Of a stretch of 64,000 nucleotides of DNA, positions 8,790 through 16,712 are shown piece after piece. The stretch comes from AC-32 sp963716865 (lineage in GTDB: Bacteria; Actinomycetota; Thermoleophilia; Gaiellales; Gaiellaceae). The notes under the pieces were generated by a model. It was not told the origin of the DNA. It saw nothing but the letters and a program-made list of their open reading frames with translations, and did no database searches. Where the stretch lies: the NCBI GenBank assembly GCA_963716865.1, contig CAVQUF010000005.1, positions 1 through 64,000 on the forward strand. The letters are read 5' to 3'. A program made the translations under genes and the position numbers. Position 1 is the stretch's first letter, and each line of letters starts with the position of its first letter.

Positions 8790-9572
8790 TCAGGGCAGGT
8801 AGAAAGTTGGTCTTGGAGGGGTTTGACGCCGATTTACGGTCCAACGACCCAAGTGTCCAAGCGCCCTCTTTGCGCGGTTTCCCAGACGCGCAAGCGGATA
8901 GACCTCCGCGGACACACCCAGCAGGCGATCTCGTTGCCGGATACCGAGGTGGAAGAGAGTTCCCAGGACAGCCCCGGCCGTGATGCTCGCCGCGATGGCG
9001 AAGACTTGGGCGAAGATCGAAGCGTGCTCCCATCCGAGCGTGATCGACGCGAGTGCGAGCGTGAAGAAGAGCAGGGTTACGGACAGCAAGCGGAGGTGGT
9101 CAGGGTCTAGCAGCGCGAAATACGGTTTGCCCGCGCGGTGCCTGAGACGGCCCTTTGCAACGTGAGACTCCCAATCGAGCGATCCATCATCGTGCTCATC
9201 ATCAAGCTTCTTCTCGAGTGTCAGTAGGAAGCCGCCGGCCCTAAACATGCGCATTACTTCGGAGAACCAGATCGTCATCGACAGATACGCAACGAGAGGT
9301 AAGAAGACGACAAGCAGTTGGCTCCTGAGCTGATCGCCGTCTCCAACAAACGCGGCTCCGGCCAACAGTCCGATCGTCGCTATACCAAACGCCAGCATCT
9401 GCTGCTGTACCTGAAGCGACGTGGTGATCTCGCTCCGAATGAGTTCGTATTGCTTTAGTAACGTGTCCGGCTTAGACGGACTCAGGCGGCTTCCGAGCTC
9501 GTCGACCCGCGTTCTTAATTCGTCCCGGTAAGGGCGGGCTCTGGACGGTGCGTTGTCTGACGAGGGCGGCAT
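8790..9572 (-). CDS. Hypothetical membrane protein with four predicted TM segments
   Basis: A 260-residue protein with a charged N-terminal region (RDELRTRVDELGSRLSPSKPDTLLKQYELIRSEITTSLQVQQQ) that is probably helical or coiled. Two TM pairs follow: MLAFGIATIGLLAGAAFV, LLVVFLPLVAYLSMTIWF, LRLLSVTLLFFTLALASITLGW and FAIAASITAGAVLGTLF. A cytoplasmic stretch containing DDEHDDGSLDWES lies between the pairs. The family is not recognised. Base composition is less GC-rich than in neighbouring core genes, and it lies in the accessory stretch after tRNA-Gly. Confidence 0.65.
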   Translation of the reverse strand: MPPSSDNAPSRARPYRDELRTRVDELGSRLSPSKPDTLLKQYELIRSEITTSLQVQQQMLAFGIATIGLLAGAAFVGDGDQLRSQLLVVFLPLVAYLSMTIWFSEVMRMFRAGGFLLTLEKKLDDEHDDGSLDWESHVAKGRLRHRAGKPYFALLDPDHLRLLSVTLLFFTLALASITLGWEHASIFAQVFAIAASITAGAVLGTLFHLGIRQRDRLLGVSAEVYPLARLGNRAKRALGHLGRWTVNRRQTPPRPTFYLP

Positions 9573-10222
9573 GTGTACTCACATGACGACTGAGCTCCAT
9601 GGGATCTTCCTCCTGAACGCTCTGGTCTCGGCCCCTTAGGCTGAGCGGAGGCGTGTAACACGCCGGTTGCGGGAGAAGCGTGGACGCGGTGAGAGTGAGT
9701 TCCGCACGAAACTAGCGCGGGGCAGAGCGAGCCCGGGGCTTACAGGAGCGGCATAGAGGCGTCGGTCGTGCTGATCAAGCGTTGATAGATGGGAATCGAG
9801 TTTCAGCCGGAATCCGCGCGTCGCCGCCCGCTGGCTGCGGCGCTACCTCGAGGAGTGCGATGTCGCGACGATCGACGAGGTTGCGATGGTCGCGGCCTGT
9901 CTCGCCGCTCTGGTCGGCGACCGGCACCGGGACGATGCCCGGACGCTTCGAGCCATGACCGAAACGGCGGGACGAGCCCGCTGCAGAAGTCTGCGCTCTT
10001 TCCGAGGATTTTCCGCGAACGTCCCCCGTTCGAGTGATCCCACACCGGGCCACAGGTCGTAAAGTCGCCGGAACGCGCCGCCTGAGAACCCAAGCGATGC
10101 GCGCGCGGCTCCACAACCCAAGGTTTTCCACAGTTTCCACACCGAGGTGGGGAGTGAATTCCGGACCGAGCCATACGGCAGGATCGCCTCCTTCGCCTGA
10201 GCCTGACCTTCCAGGCGAATTC

Positions 10223-10399
10223 GTGTCCGAGGCCCTCCGGGCCGACTGTGCCCGCTTCCTAAACGAGCAGCGGCGACTGATCGGGTTCCGCCGTGACCTG
10301 GCGCCACAGAGCGCCGCATGGGTGCCGGGTCGCATGAGTGATTCGGCCTGCCCGGAACTAGTAGAAGAGGCGCTCCAGGCGCAGCGTGCGGACCGATAA
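10223..10399 (+). CDS. Possible small hypothetical protein (58 aa)
   Basis: The frame starting at GTG 10223 reads VSEALRADCARFLNEQRRLI then GFRRDLAPQSAAWVPGRMSDSACPELVEEALQAQRADR. Amino-acid composition is plausible for a real helical protein, but no family is recognised and no clear ribosome-binding site is seen. The open frame extends upstream to 10034, but that part has an unnatural composition. Treat as tentative. Confidence 0.3.
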   Translation: MSEALRADCARFLNEQRRLIGFRRDLAPQSAAWVPGRMSDSACPELVEEALQAQRADR

Positions 10400-10409
10400 A
10401 TCCTCGCCG

Positions 10410-10578
10410 GTGTCGCGTGTGATCCTCTACGCACTCGCCTACGACTCGGAAACGATCGAAACCTTCTTTGACGCGCGCGGAGGCCGAGGCTGCGCTCGAA
10501 GCCGTGCTCGCGGACGAGCCCCACTGGGCCGGCCGGATCAGAGCGGTCGAGCTCGAGTTGGAAGTCGCTGAGAACTAG
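10410..10578 (+). pseudogene. Frameshifted small hypothetical gene (TRAEAEAAL family-like)
   Basis: The first frame reads VSRVILYALAYDSETIETFF. After one extra G at about 10470, the next frame continues as TRAEAEAALEAVLADEPHWA then GRIRAVELELEVAEN and a stop. Joined, the two halves make a coherent 55-residue protein of a type common as 'hypothetical' in actinobacteria (an E/T-rich strand followed by 'TRAEAEAAL' and a DEP motif). Either a real single-base insertion has inactivated it or this is a sequencing error. Confidence 0.55.
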
Positions 10579-10610
10579 AAGCGGGCGTTTGGTCGCCGTT
10601 CGATCCGAAA

Positions 10611-10628
10611 GCCCCGCTCAGGCGGGGC
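10611..10628. terminator. GC hairpin after frameshifted small gene
   Basis: A perfect GCCCCGC/GCGGGGC stem with a 4-nt TCAG loop. It is preceded by GAAA, so read on the minus strand it is followed by TTTC. There is no T-run on the plus strand. Confidence 0.45.
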
Positions 10629-10824
10629 GGACAGGGGATCTGATTACAGACTCTCCGCTGGTCGCATAACTCGCGCCGCGGCTCAGAGGAGTAGACTGGC
10701 TGTACTGGCCCTGTGGCCAGAACCCCGGCCGAAAGCCCGAAGGCAGCCAACGCGCATTGTCGCGCGAGGCAAAAGAGCCCAGGCGAACAGAGTTCGGCGC
10801 GCAGGGCCAGCACTCCCTTGGAAT

Positions 10825-11016
10825 ATGCGGAACTTTCCTCAAGCCGTGGATGAGGCGGCCCTAGGCCGATTGAGGCTTGCGATCGCTGTCGAGGATGGAG
10901 ACGACGAGGAGCAACAACTGCACGGAGTGCTGCGGATGCTTGGCGCGGAGGGCCCCGACGGGAAGCAGATGCCCTTATTCGGGAAGCCAGCGGCCCAGCC
11001 GAGGCGCAAGCCTTGA
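10825..11016 (+). CDS. Possible small hypothetical protein (63 aa)
   Basis: Reads MRNFPQAVDEAALGRLRLAI then AVEDGDDEEQQLHGVLRMLGAEGPDGKQMPLFGKPAAQPRRKP. The acidic middle and basic tail look plausible, but no family is recognised and no good ribosome-binding site is visible. It lies in the accessory stretch and could be a chance frame. Confidence 0.35.
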   Translation: MRNFPQAVDEAALGRLRLAIAVEDGDDEEQQLHGVLRMLGAEGPDGKQMPLFGKPAAQPRRKP

Positions 11017-11089
11017 TGAGGCGCGCTACCTCGCCTGCGTAGGTGCTAATTCGTAGCCGTACGCCGCGGCGTAGAATCGCGGAACGGAG

Positions 11090-11314
11090 ATGTCAGCCGA
11101 CGAGCACACAGCCCTGATCGCTGGCCAGCTGGCAGACCTCACGGCGAGCGTCGAAGAGTTGGCGGCCCAGCTGAACGGGTTTCGCGAGCGTGCTGACGAC
11201 GCGCAAGAGCGCGCAGACACGCAGCAAGAGCGCATTGACCTCGCCGCGCGCGAACTAGCTGAAGTAAGTGACCGCCTTCAAGCTGCGGCGAACGCTCTCA
11301 GAGAAACGATCTGA
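11090..11314 (+). CDS. Small coiled-coil protein (74 aa)
   Basis: MSADEHTALIAGQLADLTAS is followed by a long heptad-like helix (ELAAQLNGFRERADDAQERA, QQERIDLAARELAEVSDRLQAAANAL). Almost the whole protein should form a coiled coil. The ATG has a GGAACGGAG ribosome-binding site and a TAGAAT box at 11072-11077. Function is unknown; similar short coiled-coil proteins are common near phage-derived or accessory DNA. Confidence 0.6.
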   Translation: MSADEHTALIAGQLADLTASVEELAAQLNGFRERADDAQERADTQQERIDLAARELAEVSDRLQAAANALRETI

Positions 11315-11620
11315 GCCGCTTACGGCATGCTCGCCCCTGGGGCTCCGCCCAAGTGGGTTCGAGCAGGGCGTTCTTTAGTGCGATGAGTAACGAGCTCTGT
11401 TACAGTCCCCTGTAGGGCGCTTCGGCCACGATCTCTGCGGACTTCGCTGTGTCGTGCCACTAGCCGGGGCTCAGCGAAGGGAACAAGATGAGCGCGACCC
11501 GTAACCCCCGTAGTCACGGAGGGGAACGGCGCGCTGCCGTCTCCCGAGACACCAGTGGGGGACTCCTTCGATTCAGCCCGCTTGCGGTTCGCGTTCGCGC
11601 GCGGCCGAACCAAGTCCCGA
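11315..11620. other. Intergenic region without a recognised gene
   Basis: About 300 bp separating the accessory stretch from the core genes. Several tRNA-like fragments (for example GGGTTCGAGCAGGGC near 11355) were checked, but none folds into a tRNA and none matches the tRNA-Gly 3' end. I see no supported gene in it. Confidence 0.5.
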
Positions 11621-12634
11621 GTGCTTAGCAAGAACTCACACCGCATATTCGCCGCCGCCGCCGCCCTGACGCTCGCGTTGCTCGTGATCGCGTTCGTGCC
11701 GCAGCTGCTCGGCTCGGAGGTGCGGCGAGCACTCGGCGGGCTCTCGAGCGCCCAGCCGATCTGGCTCTGGCTTGCCGGGGCCTGCTTCCTCGGCTCGCTG
11801 GTGGGGACGGCCGGGGCCTGGCGCTCCTCGATCGGCCTGGTCGGGGGACGGATCGGCTGGCTCGACGCCGGCGCCCGCTACGGGATCGGCTCGCTGATCA
11901 ACTCGTTCGCACCGGCCCGGCTCGGCGATGTTGCGCGCCTGGCGCTCTTCTCGCGCGCGCTCGAGAGCGACGACCGGATCTGGCGCACGAGCGGCTCGCT
12001 GGCGGTGATCGGCGTCGCGCGCGGGCTCGTGCTCGCGCTGCTCGTCGTCGCCGGCTCGATCGCCGGTGCGCTCCCGCTCTGGCCGGTGCTCGTCCTCGTC
12101 GCGCTGACCGGCGTGGCCGTGCTCGCGGCGATGACGACCCGCAACCGCAGCGCCCGCACCCATATCGGGCACGCCCTCGATGCCTTCCGCGCGCTCGGGC
12201 GGGAGCCCAGGCGCGGCGCCTGCATCCTCGCCTGGATCGCCTTTGCCACCATCGCCCGGCTCGGCGCCGCTGCCTCGATCGCCGCTGCGCTCGGGATCCC
12301 CTCGCCGCTTGTTGCCGCCGTGCTCGTCGTGCCGGTGCTCGAGCTGAGCGGGACGATGCCGCTCACGCCCGGAAACGTCGGCCTCACAAGCGGCGCGATC
12401 GCGATGGCGCTGCGTGCACACGGCGTCGGCCTGACCGCCGCGCTCACGACCGGGATCGCCTTCCACGCGGTCGAGACCGCGGCCGGGATCGTCTTCGGCC
12501 TCGCAAGCGCGCTCCTGCTGGCGCCGTTTCCCACTGCCGTCGCCCGCCGGCGAACGACGCTCGCAGCAGGCACGGCCGCCTGTGCAGTGCTCGTGGTCGC
12601 CTTCGGCGCGACCGTGCTCGTCAACTTCATGTAG
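11621..12634 (+). CDS. Flippase-like / lysylphosphatidylglycerol synthase TM-region family membrane protein
   Basis: A polytopic inner-membrane protein of about 337 residues with 8-9 TM segments, for example IFAAAAALTLALLVIAFVPQ at the N-terminus. The family-typical SFAPARLGDVARLALFSRAL and GTMPLTPGNVGLTSGAIAMAL motifs are present; the latter is the 'PGxxGxxE/SG' signature of UPF0104/MprF-N-like flippases. Proteins of this type move lipids or glycolipids across the membrane, but the substrate is not predictable here. The GTG at 11621 (VLSKNSHR) is preferred. An upstream GTG at 11555 would add 22 Arg-rich residues. The ABC exporter gene starts 69 nt downstream. Confidence 0.82.
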   Translation: MLSKNSHRIFAAAAALTLALLVIAFVPQLLGSEVRRALGGLSSAQPIWLWLAGACFLGSLVGTAGAWRSSIGLVGGRIGWLDAGARYGIGSLINSFAPARLGDVARLALFSRALESDDRIWRTSGSLAVIGVARGLVLALLVVAGSIAGALPLWPVLVLVALTGVAVLAAMTTRNRSARTHIGHALDAFRALGREPRRGACILAWIAFATIARLGAAASIAAALGIPSPLVAAVLVVPVLELSGTMPLTPGNVGLTSGAIAMALRAHGVGLTAALTTGIAFHAVETAAGIVFGLASALLLAPFPTAVARRRTTLAAGTAACAVLVVAFGATVLVNFM

Positions 12635-12703
12635 CCGGCCGAACGGTGCCGGCAGGCAGGGCCGTCGCGGCCACGCCTCTCCCGCGGCGTACCCTTGAGC
12701 GCC

Positions 12704-14530
12704 GTGAGCATGTTCTTCCGCTCCGCCGAGGAGCTCCCGGAACGTCCGGCCGACCCTGCCAAGCGGCGCTCGAACCTGCGCCGAATCGGGCGCCTGTTCG
12801 CGCCGTACAAACGGCGCCTGGGCGCGGTGCTCCTGCTCATCGTTGTTTCGGCGGCCCTGGGCGTGCTGCCGGCCTTCCTGCTGAAGCGGGTGCTCGAGGC
12901 GATCGCGGCGAACGACACGCGCGCACTCTCGCTGAACGCCGCCGGGATGATCGCGATCGCCGTCGTGACCGGAGTCCTCGGCGTGATCCAGACGCTGTAC
13001 TCGAACCAGGTCGGCCAGCGCGTGATGCACGACCTGCGCGCGGCCGTGTTCCGGCACCTGCAGCGTCTCTCGCTCGCGTTCTTCACCCGGACGCGAACGG
13101 GCGAGGTGCAGTCGCGCATCTCGAACGACATCGGCGGCGTCCAGAACGTCGTCACGAACACGGCCACCTCGATCGCCTCGAACGTGACGACGGTCGTCGC
13201 GACGATGGTCGGCATGCTCGTGCTGAGCTGGCAGCTGGCGCTGTTCGCGTTCGCGCTGATCCCGCTGTTCGCGCTGCTGACCCGGCGAGTCGGCAACGAG
13301 CGTCGCCGGATCGCGAAGACGACGCAGGAGACGCTCGCCGACATCTCGAGCGCCGTGCAGGAGTCGCTGTCGGTTTCGGGCATCTTGCTCGGCAAGACCA
13401 TGGGCCGCGGCGACGAGCTCGCCGACCGCTTCGAAGAGGACTCGCGCCGACTCGCCGACCTCGAGGTGCGCCAGCGGATGGCCGGCCGTTGGGTGATGGC
13501 CTCGATCCAGACGAGCTTCGCGATCATGCCGGCCGCCGTCTACTGGGTCGGCGGCCTCCTGCTGGCCAACGGATCGCACGCGATCTCGATCCCCGTGCTC
13601 GTCGCCTTCACGACCCTGCAGACGCGCCTCTTCTTCCCGGTCGGCTCGTTGCTCGGTGTCGGCCTCGACGTGCAGACCTCGCTGGCTCTCTTCGACAGGA
13701 TCTTCGAGTACCTCGACGAGCCGGTCGACATCGAGGAGAAGCCGGACGCGATCCGCGTCGGTCGCGCAGGTGACGTCGTCTTCGATCACGTCTGGTTTCG
13801 CTACGACGACGAATGGACGCTGCGAGACGTCTCGTTCACGGTGCCGGCCGGCACCACGACTGCGATCGTCGGCGAGACGGGCGCAGGCAAGACCACGCTC
13901 GGTTACCTTGCGGCGCGCCTGTACGAGGTTGGCCGCGGCCGCGTCACGATCGGCAGCGCCGACGTGCGGGACCTCAGCTTCCAGGCGCTGACCGAGCTCG
14001 TCGGCGTCGTCTCGCAGGAGACGTACCTGTTCCACGCTTCCGTACGCGACAACCTGCGCTTCGCGAAGCCGGACGCGAGCGACGAGGAGATCGAGCGGGC
14101 CGCCGAGGCGGCGCGCATCCACGACATGATCGCAGCGCTCCCCGAGGGCTACGACACCGTCGTCGGCGAGCGCGGCTACCGCTTTTCGGGCGGCGAGAAG
14201 CAGCGAATAGCAATTGCGCGGACGATCCTGCGCAATCCGCCGATTCTCGTTCTCGACGAGGCCACCAGCGCGCTGGACACCGCGACCGAGCGGCTCGTGC
14301 AGGAGGCGCTCGATCAGCTCGCCGCGGGGCGGACAACGATCACCATCGCGCACCGCCTATCGACGATTCGCCATGCCGAGCAGATTGTCGTGCTCGACCA
14401 CGGCCGGATCGTCGAGTCCGGCCGCCACGAAGAGCTGATGCGTGCCGGCGGCCGCTACGCGGCGCTCGTCGCCCGCGACGAAGAGATGCCCGGGGAGCCG
14501 GGGCTGCAGGAGCTGGCCGGGGCGAGCTGA
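12704..14530 (+). CDS. ABC exporter, fused permease and ATPase
   Basis: A half-transporter of the MsbA/LmrA type with six N-terminal TM helices, running from RLGAVLLLIVVSAALGVLPA to the sixth helix, then a C-terminal ATPase. The ATPase has GETGAGKTT (Walker A), VVSQETYLF (Q-loop), FSGGEKQRIAIART (signature, FSGGE in place of LSGGQ), ILVLDEATSALD (Walker B) and AHRLSTI (H-loop). It should act as a homodimer exporting a lipid, drug or peptide. The GTG at 12704 has TACCCT ending 8 nt upstream; a TTG at 12695 is also in frame. The adjacent flippase-like gene suggests a lipid-related substrate, but this is inference. Confidence 0.93.
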   Translation: MSMFFRSAEELPERPADPAKRRSNLRRIGRLFAPYKRRLGAVLLLIVVSAALGVLPAFLLKRVLEAIAANDTRALSLNAAGMIAIAVVTGVLGVIQTLYSNQVGQRVMHDLRAAVFRHLQRLSLAFFTRTRTGEVQSRISNDIGGVQNVVTNTATSIASNVTTVVATMVGMLVLSWQLALFAFALIPLFALLTRRVGNERRRIAKTTQETLADISSAVQESLSVSGILLGKTMGRGDELADRFEEDSRRLADLEVRQRMAGRWVMASIQTSFAIMPAAVYWVGGLLLANGSHAISIPVLVAFTTLQTRLFFPVGSLLGVGLDVQTSLALFDRIFEYLDEPVDIEEKPDAIRVGRAGDVVFDHVWFRYDDEWTLRDVSFTVPAGTTTAIVGETGAGKTTLGYLAARLYEVGRGRVTIGSADVRDLSFQALTELVGVVSQETYLFHASVRDNLRFAKPDASDEEIERAAEAARIHDMIAALPEGYDTVVGERGYRFSGGEKQRIAIARTILRNPPILVLDEATSALDTATERLVQEALDQLAAGRTTITIAHRLSTIRHAEQIVVLDHGRIVESGRHEELMRAGGRYAALVARDEEMPGEPGLQELAGAS

Positions 14531-14830
14531 GTAGTTACGTCAGTCGTCGGGCCGAGGCGGCGAGCCGCACGCCCAGCGCGCTTCCCACGGATTGGATCTA
14601 AACACCACCACGAGGGATGGGCTCCACGGCGGATCGGAACGATGATCCCAACGTGAGGAATCGGTGGCGCGGCACGCCGATGATCCCTGGAGGCTCCCCC
14701 GGCGTGACCAGACGCATCGCCCACGAGATCGACTCCCAGCCGGCACTACGCCGGCCTTCCCTTTGTCCCTTCCCATGAGAAATGCGCGCGCGCTCGCGTG
14801 CGCTCGGAAGCGAGGAGGGAGGTGAATCAC
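14531..14830. other. Intergenic region upstream of Flp pilin 1
   Basis: 300 bp with no gene. It contains the inverted repeat GCCGGC-ACTAC-GCCGGC (near 14737-14753), which could be a terminator for the ABC exporter or part of a pilin leader. It ends with a strong GAGGAGGGAGGTGA ribosome-binding site for the pilin. Confidence 0.5.
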
Positions 14831-15016
14831 ATGCTGAAGTTCTTCACCTTCGTGCAGGTCGCCGTCTTCTCGCTCCGCGAGCGCGAGGAGGGTCAGACGA
14901 TGGCCGAGTACGGAGTCGTGCTCGCAGTCATCACTCTGGCCGTGATCGGAGCGATCACGCTTCTCTCCGACAACGTGCGCAACGCGCTCGAGAGCGTCGC
15001 CAACGTCCTCCCCTGA
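14831..15016 (+). CDS. Flp/Fap-type pilin subunit (copy 1)
   Basis: A 61-residue pilin: MLKFFTFVQVAVFSLREREE, then GQTMAEYGVVLAVITLAVIG and AITLLSDNVRNALESVANVLP. It has the Flp signature of a G-Q-T-x-A-E-Y-G cleavage/assembly motif followed by a single hydrophobic helix. Prepilin peptidase would cut before the hydrophobic stretch. The near-identical paralogue at 20120 also begins with MLK, which fixes this start; GAGGAGGGAGGTGA provides a strong ribosome-binding site. No tad/cpa assembly genes occur in this window, so the secretion ATPase must be encoded elsewhere if the pilin is used. Confidence 0.92.
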   Translation: MLKFFTFVQVAVFSLREREEGQTMAEYGVVLAVITLAVIGAITLLSDNVRNALESVANVLP

Positions 15017-15024
15017 CCTGCGAA

Positions 15025-15084
15025 ACAACCCCGCCCGGGTGAAGGTCCTGCCAACAGTCGGGCGGGGCCACCCGGCGGGGTTGT
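15025..15084. terminator. Long inverted repeat after pilin 1
   Basis: An 11-bp perfect stem ACAACCCCGCC/GGCGGGGTTGT (15025-15035 with 15074-15084) is extended inside by GGGTG/CACCC with one bulged C, leaving a loop of about 27 nt. It can end pilin transcription and lies exactly where the minus-strand DUF2252 reading frame loses similarity to its family. Confidence 0.65.
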
Positions 15085-15096
15085 CGTCGGACAGGG

Positions 15097-15708
15097 GCGG
15101 TAGAGCTCGAGCTGCTTCATCGTCGCGAAACCGCGCATCGCTTTGCGGTAGGCGCCCAGGACGCTGAGGACTGCCGTCCTTCTCTCGGCGTCCGAGAAGC
15201 TGCGGTCGCGGCCGGCGATCTCGAAGCTCGCCGCCAGGCGCTTCACGTCCCACTCGAACGGCCCCGGGAGCGTCTCGTCGAAGTCGTTCAGGTCGAACAC
15301 GAGCGAGCGCTCCGGCGAGGCGAAGCCGCCGAAGTTGGAGAGATGGGCGTCGCCGCACAGCTGGACCCTCAGGCCGGCGCGCGGCGTGGGCACGAGGTCG
15401 TGGGCCATGACCGCCGCCGCGCCGCGGTAGAACGTGAACGGCGAGACCAGCATCCGGCCATAGCGGATCGGCACGAGCTCGGGCACGCGCGACGCGGCCT
15501 GCTCTTCCAGCAGGCCCAGGGGGTCACGGTCGGCGGTGGCGTCGAGCTGAGCATGACTCGAACGGGGAACTTCGGCCCGCGCGGCGCGGCCTCGCTCGGC
15601 GCGCTCGGCCCCCGTGAAGTGCTGCACGACCCGGGGAGTCTGCACCTCCTCGTCCTCTTCCGGTATCTCGTGGCCGGAGTCTTGGTCGGCCTCGATCCTG
15701 ACGGTCAT
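15097..15708 (-). pseudogene. DUF2252 family protein, truncated at its C-terminus
   Basis: The N-terminal half is clearly DUF2252: LVPIRYGRMLVSPFTFYRGAA, the kinase-like LCGDAHLSNFGGF, VFDLNDFDETLPGPFEWDVKRL and RGFATMKQLELY. Full proteins of this family are normally well over 400 residues. Here family-like sequence stops after about residue 204. The open frame then runs on for about 67 residues antisense through the inverted repeat and the pilin gene (to 14893), giving a meaningless tail. The ATG at 15708 has a good GAAGGAGAG ribosome-binding site. Loss of the 3' half by deletion or recombination at the pilin locus is the simplest reading. Confidence 0.75.
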
Positions 15709-15816
15709 GCGCTCTCCTTCAGGTCGCCGTGCGGAGGTGGATCAAGCACGAGTGTAGGCAGGTGGGGCGTCTTCTCGCCAAGTGCCGTGCAGCAGACACC
15801 GGGTAGGCTCGCGTCG

Positions 15817-16708
15817 ATGAGGACGCGGACGCTCGGCCCGCTCGAGGTCTCCGTCGTCGGCCTCGGCTGCAACAACTTCGGCCGGCGGGTGGACGAGTCG
15901 GGGACGCGCGCCGTCGTCGATGCCGCGCTCGGGGCCGGCGTGACGTTCCTCGACACGGCCGAGAGCTATGGCGACGGACAGAGCGAGGCGTTCCTCGGCC
16001 AGGCGCTCCGTGGCCGCCGGGAGAAGGTCGTTCTCGCAACGAAGTTCGGAGGCGGCGGCGACGTCGGGCACGGGAAGGGGTCGCCCAGAGAGATCCGCCG
16101 TGCGCTCGAGGAGAGCCTCGGCCGGCTGCAGACGGACCACGTCGACCTCTACCAGCATCACCAGGAGGATCCGGAGACGCCGCTCGCCGAGACGATCGGC
16201 GCGCTGGACGAGCTCGTCCGCGAGGGGAGGATCCGCTCGTACGGGACGTCGAACTACTCGCCGGCGCGCATCGAGGAGGCGGCGTCGTTCGCGCAGGAGG
16301 CGTACGTCTCGGAGCAGAGCGAGTACTCGTGGCTCGCACGCGAGGCCGAAGCGAGAGCTCCTGCCGACCTGCGAGCGTCTCGGGCTCGGGTTCATCCCCT
16401 ACTTCCCGCTCGCGAGCGGCCTCCTGACCGGCAAGTACCGGCGCGGGCAGCCGGCACCGGAGGGAACCCGCCTCCACGGGCGGGAGATCGGCGACGAGGA
16501 GCACGACCGCGTCGAGGCGCTCGAGGCCTTCGCGGCCGACCGCGGGGTCACGCTGCTCGAGGTCGCGATCGGCGGGCTCGCCGCGCAACCGGCGGTCGCG
16601 TCCGTGATCGCGGGAGCGACGAGGCCCGAGCAGGTGCGCGCGAACGCGGCAGCCGGTGCCTGGGAGCCGACGGCCGCCGACCTGGCCGCGCTCCGCGCGA
16701 TCGTCTGA
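15817..16708 (+). pseudogene. Aldo/keto reductase with a single-base frameshift
   Basis: Frame 1 gives the N-terminal two thirds: LGPLEVSVVGLGCNNFGRR, the catalytic-region DTAESYGDGQSE (Asp, Tyr), VVLATKFGGG (Lys) and DHVDLYQHHQEDP (His). Near 16350 one extra G moves the frame, and frame 2 continues as RELLPTCERLGLGFIPYFPL then ASGLLTGKYRRGQP and the cofactor-binding end SVIAGATRPEQVRANAAAG. Joined, it is a normal NADPH-dependent aldo/keto reductase of about 296 residues. The start has TAGGCT 7 nt upstream. It is either a recent pseudogene or a base-call error; everything else about it looks intact. Confidence 0.85.
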
Positions 16709-16712
16709 CGGT

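Larger units (their letters stand above)
9573..11089. other. Gene-poor accessory stretch with remnants
   Basis: About 1.5 kb with no long convincing gene. A plus frame at about 9799-10065 reads naturally as SFSRNPRVAARWLRRYLEECDVATIDEVAMVAACLAALVGDRHRDDARTLRAMTETAG in two parts, but it has no ATG/GTG/TTG upstream, so it looks like the 5'-less remnant of a small hypothetical gene. Short ORFs at 10223, 10410 and 10825 are listed separately. Base composition is less GC-rich than in the flanking core genes. Confidence 0.5.

Noticed and set aside
9775..10524. Minus-strand open frame of 249 aa in the accessory stretch
   Set aside because: Arg/Ser-rich with no motif; the plus strand over part of it reads as a more natural protein remnant.
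9600..11620. Second copy of the tRNA-Gly 3' end marking an island border
   Set aside because: No match to TTCGAATCCCATCATCCGC was found by reading through the stretch.
11636..14353. Very long minus-strand open frame (905 aa) opposite the flippase and ABC exporter
   Set aside because: Its composition (runs of Arg, Asp, Glu, His, Gly) is that of a shadow frame in high-GC DNA. The plus strand has two clear families in the same place.
14893..15096. C-terminal 67 residues of the DUF2252 frame as a real domain
   Set aside because: They are antisense to the inverted repeat and Flp pilin and carry no DUF2252 features.
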